Assembly (NCBI GenBank): GCA_003233295.1
Contig: QILJ01000212.1
Location: 1 to 11,488, forward strand
Direction: 5' to 3'
From: Ignavibacteria bacterium
GTDB lineage: Bacteria > Bacteroidota > Ignavibacteria > Ignavibacteriales > Melioribacteraceae
Length of the DNA stretch: 11,488 nucleotides
This document shows positions 1-5,886 of this stretch, piece by piece (within the stretch, counting starts at the first letter, position 1; the number at the start of each line of letters is the position of its first letter). The notes under the pieces are model-generated. The model had not been told where the DNA came from, searched no databases, and saw only the letters and a list, made by a program, of their open reading frames with translations. A program made the position numbers and the translations under genes.

Positions 1-548
1 TCAACCCTGACACAAAAGATTGGATAACCTCTATTTCAGAAGATGATAAAGGAAATATTTGGTTCGGAAGAGACGGTTACGGAGCGAGTAAATTTAATGG
101 AAACTCATTTGTTCATTTCACAACAAAAGAAGGTTTGAACTCGAATAATGTCCAATCAATTATGGAAGACAAAAAAGGAAACATTTGGATTGGAACGAGA
201 GTGGCAGAGAAAGACAACTCTGATACTGACAAACGATATGGTAAAGGTGGATTGAACAAATATGATGGTCACAAATTCGTTCACTTCCCTGAAATGAAAG
301 GACTAAACAAAAGTGATGTTTTCGCAATTTACAAAGACAGCTCAAACGATTTATGGATTAGTACGACAAGCAACGGAGTGTACAATTACACAGATAATGG
401 ATTTGTAAATTATAAAGTTCCAACTTCAACAATGGTTTTTTTAAAAGATATAAATGGGAATGTTTGGTTAGGATGTGCAGGCGGTTTATACAAAATTGAC
501 AAAGATGGGGAAACAAAAAATGTGACTACAAATGGACCTTGGAATTAG
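1..548 (+). CDS. Two-component-regulator-propeller repeat protein, 3' part (5' end outside window)
   Basis: The reading frame is open from the window edge (first full codon at 3) to a TAG at 546-548, so this is the last 181 residues of a longer gene; a TTG at 135 is internal and not a start. The residues form repeated blades of the Reg_prop type: a D-x-x-G-N-I-W-x-G core is seen as DDKGNIWFG, DKKGNIWIG, DSSNDLWIS and DINGNVWLG, each followed by a G-G/N-G and Y/F-D/N-G turn such as GGLNKYDGHKFVHF. Such blades build a beta-propeller. In the family they form periplasmic sensor parts of hybrid histidine kinases, but here the protein ends at the last blade with no membrane segment or kinase, so it is more likely a stand-alone secreted or periplasmic propeller protein; any signal peptide would lie outside the window. 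The ligand is unknown. It ends 12 bases before a structured repeat. Confidence 0.85.
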   Translation, partial: NPDTKDWITSISEDDKGNIWFGRDGYGASKFNGNSFVHFTTKEGLNSNNVQSIMEDKKGNIWIGTRVAEKDNSDTDKRYGKGGLNKYDGHKFVHFPEMKGLNKSDVFAIYKDSSNDLWISTTSNGVYNYTDNGFVNYKVPTSTMVFLKDINGNVWLGCAGGLYKIDKDGETKNVTTNGPWN

Positions 549-560
549 AATAACGAAAGG

Positions 561-690
561 CTAACACCGTATATAATTTATTGCTAGTTCTAGCCTACTT
601 ACGAAAATCCTCGCGGATTTTCTATTAGGTTTTTATTTGCTAAATTAGGTGCTTAAACCATGCAACAAACCATATACAAACACACTATGC
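561..690. repeat. Hairpin-forming repeat element, attC-like in layout
   Basis: An inverted repeat of 16 nt (569-584 with 662-677) pairs at 13 of 16 positions. The three mismatches are all A·C on the plus strand, which means G·T wobbles on the minus strand, so the minus strand folds better. Inside lies a second, perfect hairpin: 8-bp stem 603-610 with 615-622 around the loop TCGC. The motif ATTAGGT occurs twice in the right half (624-630 and 644-650). The left end, CTAACACC (561-568), starts 12 bases after the stop of the propeller gene, and the right end reads ACACTATGC (682-690). Its place directly after a gene and its bottom-strand folding resemble integron attC sites, but the RYYYAAC/GTTRRRY core is not cleanly present. 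It could instead be a dispersed palindromic repeat or, if transcribed from the minus strand, a structured RNA. Confidence 0.6.
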
Positions 691-713
691 TTTATTAAAA
701 ATCAGAACCCAAA

Positions 714-1519
714 TTGAAAATCTTACTCACAACAATACTTCGACTTATTTTAATTATTTTTTTGACAATTATCACTCAAATAGGTGGAATTGTATACTTG
801 TTGAGTTGGTTACTGAATAAAAAATGGAAAGCGAATCTGAAGTTTAATTTAAACCTCTGATTACCTTTTTCGGGCTTTATTTAATTGCTACATTTTTAAT
901 AGTTCCTTTCACGGCTCCGATATTTGGAAGAGAAAAAGTAAAACATTCTAAAAAAATCAAGCCTACAAACTTTATGACTGTTCTTCTAAACAGAAACTAT
1001 GTAAGACCAGAAATGAATGATTTATTAATTGCAGCGGAAAAGCAACTTGGAAAAACGGATATTGAAATTCATTATTTAGATGCAAATTTTCCTTTCATAA
1101 ATAAGTTTCCTCTTCTTCCTCATTTAAGTCATAATGACGGAAAGAAAATTGACATAAGTTTGATATACGAAACTAAAATCGGAGAAATATCAAGCAAAAA
1201 AAAATCGCTAAGTGGTTATGGAGTTTTTGAAAACCCAAAACCGAGTGAATTTGACCAAATAGAAAAGTGTTTAAATTATGGCTATATTCAATATGATTAT
1301 CCAAAATATGTAACTTTTGGAAAAATTAATAAAGACTTAAAATTCTCTGAAAAAGGAACTAGGCAACTAATCAAAAGTCTTTTAAACCAGCAGAGTTTAG
1401 GCAAACTTTTTATCGAACCGCATTTAAAAGGCAGACTGAATTTGAATAATAATCGAATAAGGTATCACGGATGTCAAGCAGTAAGACACGATGACCATAT
1501 ACACATTCAACTGAAATAA
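714..1519 (+). pseudogene. Membrane-anchored MepA-like (LAS/M74-type) zinc metallopeptidase, frame broken near 848-854
   Basis: Two frames together make one protein of about 268 residues. The first frame starts at TTG 714 (MKILLTTILR; no ATG lies between the upstream in-frame stop at 696 and this codon), carries a hydrophobic segment (residues about 3-34) and stops at TGA 858-860. The second frame is open from 848 to 1519 and continues with another membrane segment (FFGLYLIATFLIV) and a soluble domain. That domain has SHNDGKKID (1127-1153), i.e. HxxxxxxD, and C-terminal HDDHIHIQL, i.e. HxH, the metal-binding signature of LAS peptidases; MepA-type murein endopeptidases end in a very similar HDDHFHV motif. 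Peptidoglycan is the inferred substrate. The ORF from ATG 974 alone keeps the zinc residues (H53, D60, H175, H177) but loses the anchor. Restoring one A in the AAA at 851-853 joins the frames; -1 slippage is the alternative. It lies between two repeat elements. Confidence 0.65.
848..854 (+). other. Slippery heptamer TTTAAAC at the frame junction
   Basis: Read in the upstream frame this is T TTA AAC, the X XXY YYZ form of a -1 frameshift site, followed four bases later by the in-frame TGA at 858. A -1 slip here leads exactly into the downstream metallopeptidase frame (next codon CCT at 854). No strong stimulatory hairpin or upstream SD-like sequence is evident. A one-base loss from an original AAAA run would give the same picture. 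Confidence 0.4.
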
Positions 1520-1529
1520 ATTAACAAAA

Positions 1530-1548
1530 CACCACATATAATTAATGG
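1530..1548. repeat. Partial copy of the left end of the 561-690 element
   Basis: CACCACATATAATTAATGG matches the left end of the upstream element (565-583, CACCGTATATAATTTATTG) at 15 of 19 positions. Like the first copy it begins about 12 bases after a stop codon (TAA at 1517-1519). The start codon of the next gene (ATG 1545) lies inside it. The rest of the element is not seen, because the coding sequence follows directly. Confidence 0.5.
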
Positions 1549-2090
1549 GAAAAAGATTAGATTATATAACTTCAGAATTAAAAGAGTTTATAAAAAACCA
1601 GAAGATATTTTTTGTTGGAACAGCAGCTGTAGAAGGAAGAGTTAATATCTCACCAAAAGGAATTGACACGTTTAGAGTTGTAGGAGACAATAAAATTGTT
1701 TGGCTAAACTTAACCGGTAGTGGTAATGAGACTGCGGCTCACTTGTTAAAAAATAATAGGATGACAATTTTATTTTGTGCCTTTGAAGGAAAGCCGTTAA
1801 TACTAAGACTCTATGGTTCAGCAAAAATATACCATAACCGAGACCAGGAATTTGACACCTATTTAAATCTATTTCCCAAATTAGCAGGAACAAGGCAAAT
1901 AATTGAAATGGACGTTGACTTAGTTCAAACATCTTGTGGATATGCAGTGCCTTTTATGGATTTTAAAGACGACCGAAAAACCTTAAATACTTGGGCTGAA
2001 AAACAAGGAAATGATAAGATAGAAAAATACTGGAGCGAGAAAAACACTCAGAGCATTGATGGATTTGAAACCAATATTTTTGGTGGATAA
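1545..2090 (+). CDS. Pyridoxamine 5'-phosphate oxidase-related (FMN split-barrel) protein
   Basis: The 181-residue protein fits the PNPOx-like split beta-barrel family. Recognisable stretches are FFVGTAAVEGRVNISPKGIDTF (about 22-43), the barrel and cofactor region TGSGNETAAHLLKNNRMT (57-74), FCAFEGKPLILRLYG (77-91) and the C-terminal TSCGYAVPFMDF (129-140) typical of this roughly 180-residue subgroup. Members usually bind FMN or a related flavin and may reduce or sequester small molecules; the substrate is unknown, and true PdxH activity should not be assumed from the family name. The ATG at 1545 agrees with the expected N-terminus (MGKRLDYITSELKEFI), and it sits 25 bases after the preceding gene inside a repeat-like sequence, with no Shine-Dalgarno. 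It appears intact, unlike its upstream neighbour. Confidence 0.82.
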   Translation: MGKRLDYITSELKEFIKNQKIFFVGTAAVEGRVNISPKGIDTFRVVGDNKIVWLNLTGSGNETAAHLLKNNRMTILFCAFEGKPLILRLYGSAKIYHNRDQEFDTYLNLFPKLAGTRQIIEMDVDLVQTSCGYAVPFMDFKDDRKTLNTWAEKQGNDKIEKYWSEKNTQSIDGFETNIFGG

Positions 2091-2091
2091 A

Positions 2092-2216
2092 AACTGTGTG
2101 CAATAGTTCCTATATTCTAGCGAGGGGCAGTTGATGGAATTGAAACTCCAACTTTTATTAATCTTTCGTGCGAACCAATGTAAAATTATACATCACTTCA
2201 AATTATATACACAACC
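2092..2216. repeat. Palindrome-rich spacer, possible decayed relative of the upstream element
   Basis: The spacer after the flavin-fold gene begins two bases after its stop. Its ends pair imperfectly: 2092-2102 with 2206-2216, core TGTGT/ACACA, with several wobble-type mismatches. Inside are small perfect hairpins: TTCG-TG-CGAA at 2165-2174 and ATGTA/TACAT at 2178-2193. Overall length (about 125 nt) and position right after a stop resemble the 561-690 element, but direct sequence identity is low. No ORF and no clear TAnnTTTG promoter for trmL is visible here. Confidence 0.3.
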
Positions 2217-2247
2217 ATTAACAATTATTAAATAAAAGTGACTAATT

Positions 2248-2703
2248 ATGGGGTATAATATTGTACTTATAGAACCAGAAATTCCCATGAATACAGGTAA
2301 TATTGGTCGGCTTAGTTTAGCTTCAGGATCAAAATTACATTTGGTAAAACCATTTGGATTTGAAATAGATGATTCAAGATTAAAAAGAGCTGGATTAGAT
2401 TATTGGAAGCACATTTCTTTAAATATTTATAATTCCATAGATGAGTTTTACACTGTTAACAGTAATGAAAATATGGTTTACTTCTCAAGCCATGCAGAGA
2501 AAGACTATACGTCTATCGATTTTAAGGACGAGATGTTTTTAATTTTTGGGAAAGAGTCTGTTGGATTGCCTGAAAATATAATTGCTAAAAACCCAGGTAA
2601 AATCTATAAGATACCTATTTATAGTAGCCATATTAGGAGCCTAAACGTAGCCAATGCGGTAAGTATTGTGATATACGAAGGTTTAAGAGTTATTAATAGT
2701 TAA
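2248..2703 (+). CDS. trmL: tRNA (cytidine/uridine-34 2'-O)-methyltransferase TrmL
   Basis: This 151-residue SPOUT-class protein is the expected full length for TrmL (YibK). It transfers a methyl group from SAM to the ribose 2'-OH of wobble nucleotide 34 in certain tRNA-Leu species, in the cytoplasm. Visible family motifs are PEIPMNTGNIGR (10-21), LHLVKPFGF (30-38), LKRAGLDYW (45-53) and the trefoil-knot SAM site formed by FGKESVGLP (100-108) and IRSLNVANAVSIVIYEGLR (129-147). ATG 2248 gives the canonical MGYNIVLIEPEIP start. The preceding spacer contains only repeats and AT-rich DNA; the RDD gene follows after 10 bases, so the two are probably co-transcribed. A second tRNA-modification gene, miaA, lies at the far end of the window, though in a different transcription unit. 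Confidence 0.93.
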   Translation: MGYNIVLIEPEIPMNTGNIGRLSLASGSKLHLVKPFGFEIDDSRLKRAGLDYWKHISLNIYNSIDEFYTVNSNENMVYFSSHAEKDYTSIDFKDEMFLIFGKESVGLPENIIAKNPGKIYKIPIYSSHIRSLNVANAVSIVIYEGLRVINS

Positions 2704-2713
2704 CACGAAACTT

Positions 2714-3076
2714 ATGAATTCAATAGACAAAGCCATAAGATTAACAAACTATTTGATAGACCTTGCCATGATTCTAATAGTATGGTTTCTTATTGCGTTA
2801 ATCTTTCGAAACTCTTATGTTGGAGAAGAAGTACTCTATCTTTTAATGTTTTTCTATTACTTACTTCTTGAATCTATATTAGGTCAAACAATTGGGAAAA
2901 TCGTTACAAAAACCAGTGTTGTTAAAAAAGATGGGCGTCGTGCTAATTTTTTAAATATCCTCATACGAACAGTTTTAAGGTTTATACCCATAGATGCTTT
3001 TTCCTATCTCTTCGGAACAGAAAGAGGGTTTCATGATGTTCTATCTTCTACTAAACTGATTAAAAAAGTGATATAA
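2714..3076 (+). CDS. Small RDD-family membrane protein
   Basis: The 120-residue protein has hydrophobic segments at about 13-33 and 39-58 and a weaker one at about 80-100. It carries the RDD pattern: an early Arg and Asp (R9, D16, in AIRLTNYLIDLA), the loop GQTIGKIVTKTSVVKKDG (57-74) between membrane segments, and a C-terminal RTVLRFIPIDAFSYLFG...RGFHDVLSSTKLIKK. RDD proteins are inner-membrane proteins of mostly unknown function; some have been linked to ion transport or stress tolerance, but nothing here points to a specific job. It is short for the family and has no extra domain. The start ATG 2714 follows trmL closely. The gene converges with pcm; the 84-base gap holds no strong hairpin. 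Confidence 0.82.
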   Translation: MNSIDKAIRLTNYLIDLAMILIVWFLIALIFRNSYVGEEVLYLLMFFYYLLLESILGQTIGKIVTKTSVVKKDGRRANFLNILIRTVLRFIPIDAFSYLFGTERGFHDVLSSTKLIKKVI

Positions 3077-3160
3077 TACTATGAATCTCAACTTTATGTT
3101 CAGTCTAATATAGTAAGTCCGCAATTCTATAAACTTTATTTCTGGACAAGCCCTAAATAA

Positions 3161-3802
3161 CTAATTCTTATCACCTAACAGAGGTACAAAGCGATATTCA
3201 CCGTAGGTTTCTTTTTCAAATTTTGATGGTTCCGTTCTTGTAAAAACTGTCATAATCTGTACATTCTCTCCTAAAGGAATTACTAGTTTCCCATCAATTG
3301 CTAATTGTGCCAACAAAGATTTCGGAACAAAAGGTGCTCCAGCTGTAACGATAATTCCATTATAAGGAGCTTCTTCTTCAAAACCCTGGTAACCATCACC
3401 GAAAATTAGTTTCTTAGGGCGGTATCCCAATCTCGGAAGAAATAGTGCTGCTTTTTTGAATAGTTCATTTTGTCGTTCAATACTGTAAACCAACGCTCCC
3501 ATTTCAAGAAGTACAGCCGTTTGGTAACCACTCCCCGTGCCTATCTCTAGAATCTTATCGCCTTTTTTTACTTCCAGTAATTCGGTTTGGCGGGCAACTG
3601 TATACGGTTGCGATATGGTTTGATCTGCCTCAATTGGAAAGGCTTTATCAACATAAGCATGTCCCACAAAACCTGAATCCATAAACAAATGCCGCGGAAT
3701 CGAGTTAATCGCATTTAAAACGCCTTCGTCCTTGATACCTTTCTTAATTAAAGTATCTACTAGTTTCTTTCGTAAGCCCTTATGGGTAAAGTTGTCTTTC
3801 AT
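3161..3802 (-). CDS. pcm: Protein-L-isoaspartate(D-aspartate) O-methyltransferase
   Basis: This 213-residue enzyme repairs aged proteins by methylating L-isoaspartyl residues with SAM. The family signatures are all visible: ADQTISQPYTVARQTELL (59-76, substrate loop), the SAM-binding glycine motif ILEIGTGSGYQTAVL (84-98), SIER (107-110, acidic end of strand 2), FGDGYQGFEEEAPYNGIIVTAG (134-155) and GKLVIPLG. Length is standard. The start (complement of 3800-3802) gives MKDNFTHKGLRKKLVDTL, as expected. It is the only real minus-strand gene in the window, converging with the RDD gene and divergent from the oxidoreductase at 3929. A TTG-N19-AATCTTTG arrangement just upstream may be its promoter, giving a very short leader. 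Cytoplasmic; the function is likely stand-alone. Confidence 0.94.
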   Translation of the reverse strand: MKDNFTHKGLRKKLVDTLIKKGIKDEGVLNAINSIPRHLFMDSGFVGHAYVDKAFPIEADQTISQPYTVARQTELLEVKKGDKILEIGTGSGYQTAVLLEMGALVYSIERQNELFKKAALFLPRLGYRPKKLIFGDGYQGFEEEAPYNGIIVTAGAPFVPKSLLAQLAIDGKLVIPLGENVQIMTVFTRTEPSKFEKETYGEYRFVPLLGDKN

Positions 3803-3807
3803 TAGTG

Positions 3808-3837
3808 CAAAGATTAAAAGAATGGATTAAACCGCAA
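3808..3837 (-). promoter_or_regulatory. Candidate pcm promoter (Bacteroidetes type)
   Basis: On the minus strand, TTG (complement of 3835-3837) is followed after 19 bases by AATCTTTG (complement of 3808-3815), one base off the TAnnTTTG -7 consensus. It ends five bases before the pcm start codon, so the transcript would be nearly leaderless, which lowers confidence. Confidence 0.35.
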
Positions 3838-3904
3838 GGGTGAAATTCTAAAAATACGCCTGTTTAAATCGAATTACCGTCCCATAATTTACTTCAAAAT
3901 CTAT

Positions 3905-3912
3905 TACCTTTG
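3905..3912 (+). promoter_or_regulatory. Candidate -7 element for the oxidoreductase-to-miaA gene run
   Basis: TACCTTTG fits the Bacteroidetes -7 consensus TAnnTTTG exactly and lies 16 bases before ATG 3929. No clear -33 TTG is present at the usual distance. Its position in the divergent spacer before eight plus-strand genes supports a role as their promoter. Confidence 0.55.
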
Positions 3913-3928
3913 TTCAAAACGAAGTTAC

Positions 3929-4897
3929 ATGTTAAAAGCCGGAGTTATAGGTGCCGGACACCTCGGAAAAATTCATTTAAAATTGCTGCAGCAATCCGAA
4001 AATTATGACCTTATCGGGTTTTTCGATGCCAATACTGAAACCTCTGCTGCCATTGAGGCAGAGTTTGGATACAAGAGTTTTTCGTCCATGGAAGCCTTAA
4101 TCGAGGCCTGCGATATGGTCGATGTGGTAACACCAACCGTCTATCATTTTGAATGTGCTGTAAAAGTAGTGAAAGCCGGTAAACATTTATTTATTGAAAA
4201 ACCTATTACTCATACGGTTCATGAAGCAAATACGTTGCGCGATATGGCGAAAGAATATGGCGTGCGTGGACAAGTGGGGCAGGTCGAACGGTTTAATCCA
4301 GCGTTTATGGCGGTCAATCACATGATTGAAAACCCCATGTTTATCGAAGCACACCGCCTGGCCGAATTCAATCCAAGAGGTACCGATGTTTCTGTTGTAC
4401 TCGATTTAATGATTCATGACATAGACGTAATCCTTAGCGTCGTTAAATCGGAAGTAAAAAGCATACATGCCAGTGGTGTTTCCGTAATTAGTGACACCCC
4501 AGATATTGCAAACGCACGTATCGAATTTGAAAATGGTTGTGTGGCAAATCTTACGGCAAGTAGAATTTCCATGAAGAAAATGCGGAAAGCACGGTTCTTT
4601 CAGAAAGATGCATACATCAGCGTAGATTTTCTGGAGAAGAAATGTGAAGTCGTGAAAATGAAGGACGCTCCAAAAATACCAGATGATTTTGCCATGATAT
4701 TAACGAATGCTGAAGGCGTTAAAAAACAAATCTATTTCGATAATCCCGAAGTAGATAATAACAACGCAATCTTAGACGAATTGAATAGTTTTTCCGAAGC
4801 CATCAAAACAAATCAAACTCCTGTAGTGAGTTTAACGCAGGGAACAGAAGCTCTTCGCGTCGCCATGCAGATTATAGAAAATTTCAACCATTTATAA
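3929..4897 (+). CDS. Gfo/Idh/MocA-family NAD(P)-dependent oxidoreductase
   Basis: The 322-residue protein has the family's two domains. The N-terminal Rossmann fold shows GVIGAGHLGKIH (5-16, dinucleotide-binding G8-A9-G10-x-x-G13), D33 after strand 2, TPTVYHFECAVKVVKAGKH (68-86) and the catalytic-lysine motif EKP (90-92). The C-terminal alpha/beta domain contains RLAEFNPRGTDVSVVLDLMIHDID (143-166) with the D-x3-H pattern (D159, H163). Such enzymes oxidise or reduce hydroxyl groups on sugars and related compounds; the substrate cannot be read from sequence. The stretch VVLDLMIHDID recalls UDP-N-acetylglucosamine 3-dehydrogenase (GnnA)-like members, which would point to lipid A or surface-sugar synthesis, but no aminotransferase partner is nearby, so this is only a suggestion. 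It is the first gene after the divergent promoter region; the dehydrogenase gene follows 27 bases downstream. Confidence 0.88.
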   Translation: MLKAGVIGAGHLGKIHLKLLQQSENYDLIGFFDANTETSAAIEAEFGYKSFSSMEALIEACDMVDVVTPTVYHFECAVKVVKAGKHLFIEKPITHTVHEANTLRDMAKEYGVRGQVGQVERFNPAFMAVNHMIENPMFIEAHRLAEFNPRGTDVSVVLDLMIHDIDVILSVVKSEVKSIHASGVSVISDTPDIANARIEFENGCVANLTASRISMKKMRKARFFQKDAYISVDFLEKKCEVVKMKDAPKIPDDFAMILTNAEGVKKQIYFDNPEVDNNNAILDELNSFSEAIKTNQTPVVSLTQGTEALRVAMQIIENFNHL

Positions 4898-4924
4898 AAT
4901 CTCAAATCTAACATATAGAAAAAT

Positions 4925-5812
4925 ATGAAAAATGTAGCAGTTATAGGTGCTGGCACTATGGGAAACGGAATTGCCCACACCTTCGCACAGTTCGATTTCA
5001 AAGTTCAACTCATTGATGTTTCTCAGACAGCTCTCGATAACGGTATCGCTACAATTACCAAAAATCTGGACAGAATGGTTGCCAAAGAACGTATTACAGA
5101 AGCAGAAAAGACACAAACTCTGGCAAATATAACTACCTATACCAGCTTGGAAGAAGGTGTGGAATACGCAAGTTTGGTGGTAGAAGCAGCTACTGAAAAT
5201 GTCGACCTGAAACTTAAAATATTCAAGGATTTAGATTCTTTCTGTCCAAACGATACTATACTCGCAAGCAATACGTCTTCCATCTCCATTACTAAGATTG
5301 CCGCCGTAACATCCCGACCCGAAATGGTGATTGGTATGCATTTTATGAATCCGGTTCCTATTATGAAACTCATAGAAATTATAAAAGGATACAACACGAG
5401 TCCTGAAACCTACAAAACAGTTGAAGCAATTTCCAGAAAGTTAAACAAAGTTCCTGTTGAGGTAAACGATTACCCAGGTTTTGTTGCGAACCGTATCCTA
5501 ATGCCAATGATTAATGAAGCTATTGAAACACTACATAACGGTGTTGCAGGAGTGGAAGATATTGACACAGTTATGAAACTTGGAATGGCACATCCCATGG
5601 GGCCGTTGCAATTGGCCGACTTTATTGGGCTGGATGTTTGTCTTTCTATACTGAATGTTATGTATGAAGGATTTAAAAACCCTAAATACGCTCCCTGTCC
5701 ACTACTAGTAAATATGGTAATGGCGGGTAAGTTTGGCGTAAAAAGCGGTGAAGGGTTTTATGATTATTCTGAAAGTAGAAGAGCCGAAACCGTAGCTAAA
5801 CAGTTTGTTTAG
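4925..5812 (+). CDS. hbd: 3-hydroxybutyryl-CoA / 3-hydroxyacyl-CoA dehydrogenase
   Basis: The 295-residue protein is the stand-alone form of L-3-hydroxyacyl-CoA dehydrogenase, converting (S)-3-hydroxyacyl-CoA to 3-ketoacyl-CoA with NAD(P) in fatty-acid or butyrate-type metabolism. Visible features are the nucleotide-binding GAGTMGNGIAH (8-18), the acidic D31 after the second strand, ASNTSSISIT (114-123), the catalytic dyad in GMHFMNPVPIMKLIEII (H139, E151), the VEVNDYPGFVANRIL stretch (178-192, conserved N189) and the C-terminal dimerisation domain with AHPMGPLQLADFIGLD. Length is normal and no key residue is missing. It starts 27 bases after the oxidoreductase, so co-transcription is likely. 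No thiolase or enoyl-CoA hydratase is in view, so the exact pathway stays open. A heptamer-repeat spacer follows its stop. Confidence 0.93.
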   Translation: MKNVAVIGAGTMGNGIAHTFAQFDFKVQLIDVSQTALDNGIATITKNLDRMVAKERITEAEKTQTLANITTYTSLEEGVEYASLVVEAATENVDLKLKIFKDLDSFCPNDTILASNTSSISITKIAAVTSRPEMVIGMHFMNPVPIMKLIEIIKGYNTSPETYKTVEAISRKLNKVPVEVNDYPGFVANRILMPMINEAIETLHNGVAGVEDIDTVMKLGMAHPMGPLQLADFIGLDVCLSILNVMYEGFKNPKYAPCPLLVNMVMAGKFGVKSGEGFYDYSESRRAETVAKQFV

Positions 5813-5828
5813 TGGCTAATCTCTATTT

Positions 5829-5877
5829 GTAGTTGGTAGTAATCAATGTTCAGCTTACAGAAGGCAGCAGGAAAGAA
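5829..5877. repeat. Seven degenerate 7-bp tandem units upstream of the four-helix-bundle gene
   Basis: Reading in steps of seven from 5829 gives gtagttg, gtagtaa, tcaatgt, tcagctt, acagaag, gcagcag, gaaagaa. Position 3 is A in all seven and position 4 is G in five, with T or C mostly at position 2 (consensus NYAGNNN). The array fills most of the gap between the dehydrogenase stop (5812) and the next start (5887). It has no spacers or dyad symmetry and is not a CRISPR. Confidence 0.5.
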
Positions 5878-5886
5878 CAATATGTT

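Noticed and set aside
135..137. TTG as start of the first gene
   Set aside because: The same frame is open to the window edge and encodes another propeller blade upstream, so the gene is truncated by the window and TTG is internal.
160..345. Minus-strand 61-residue ORF
   Set aside because: It is antisense to the propeller repeats; its Cys/His/Leu-rich composition is what antisense of such repeats gives.
603..622. Rho-independent terminator of the propeller gene
   Set aside because: The inner hairpin is perfect but not GC-rich and has no following T-run; it fits better as the apex of the larger repeat.
561..690. Canonical integron attC site
   Set aside because: Clear RYYYAAC and GTTRRRY cores are missing and no integron integrase is in the window; kept only as attC-like.
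1545..2090. True PdxH (pyridoxamine phosphate oxidase) cooperating with YggS
   Set aside because: The protein belongs to a divergent split-barrel subgroup with a SCGYAVP motif and lacks the PdxH C-terminal signature; the genes are also in separate units.
4813..5397. Minus-strand ORFs across the oxidoreductase/dehydrogenase junction
   Set aside because: They are antisense to strongly conserved genes, show no recognisable motifs and overlap each other in different frames.
5829..5877. CRISPR array
   Set aside because: Units are 7 bp, contiguous and degenerate, with no spacers and no cas genes.
5833..5886. TTG start extending the four-helix-bundle protein by 18 residues
   Set aside because: The added residues are encoded by the 7-bp repeat array, whereas ATG 5887 gives the standard family N-terminus.
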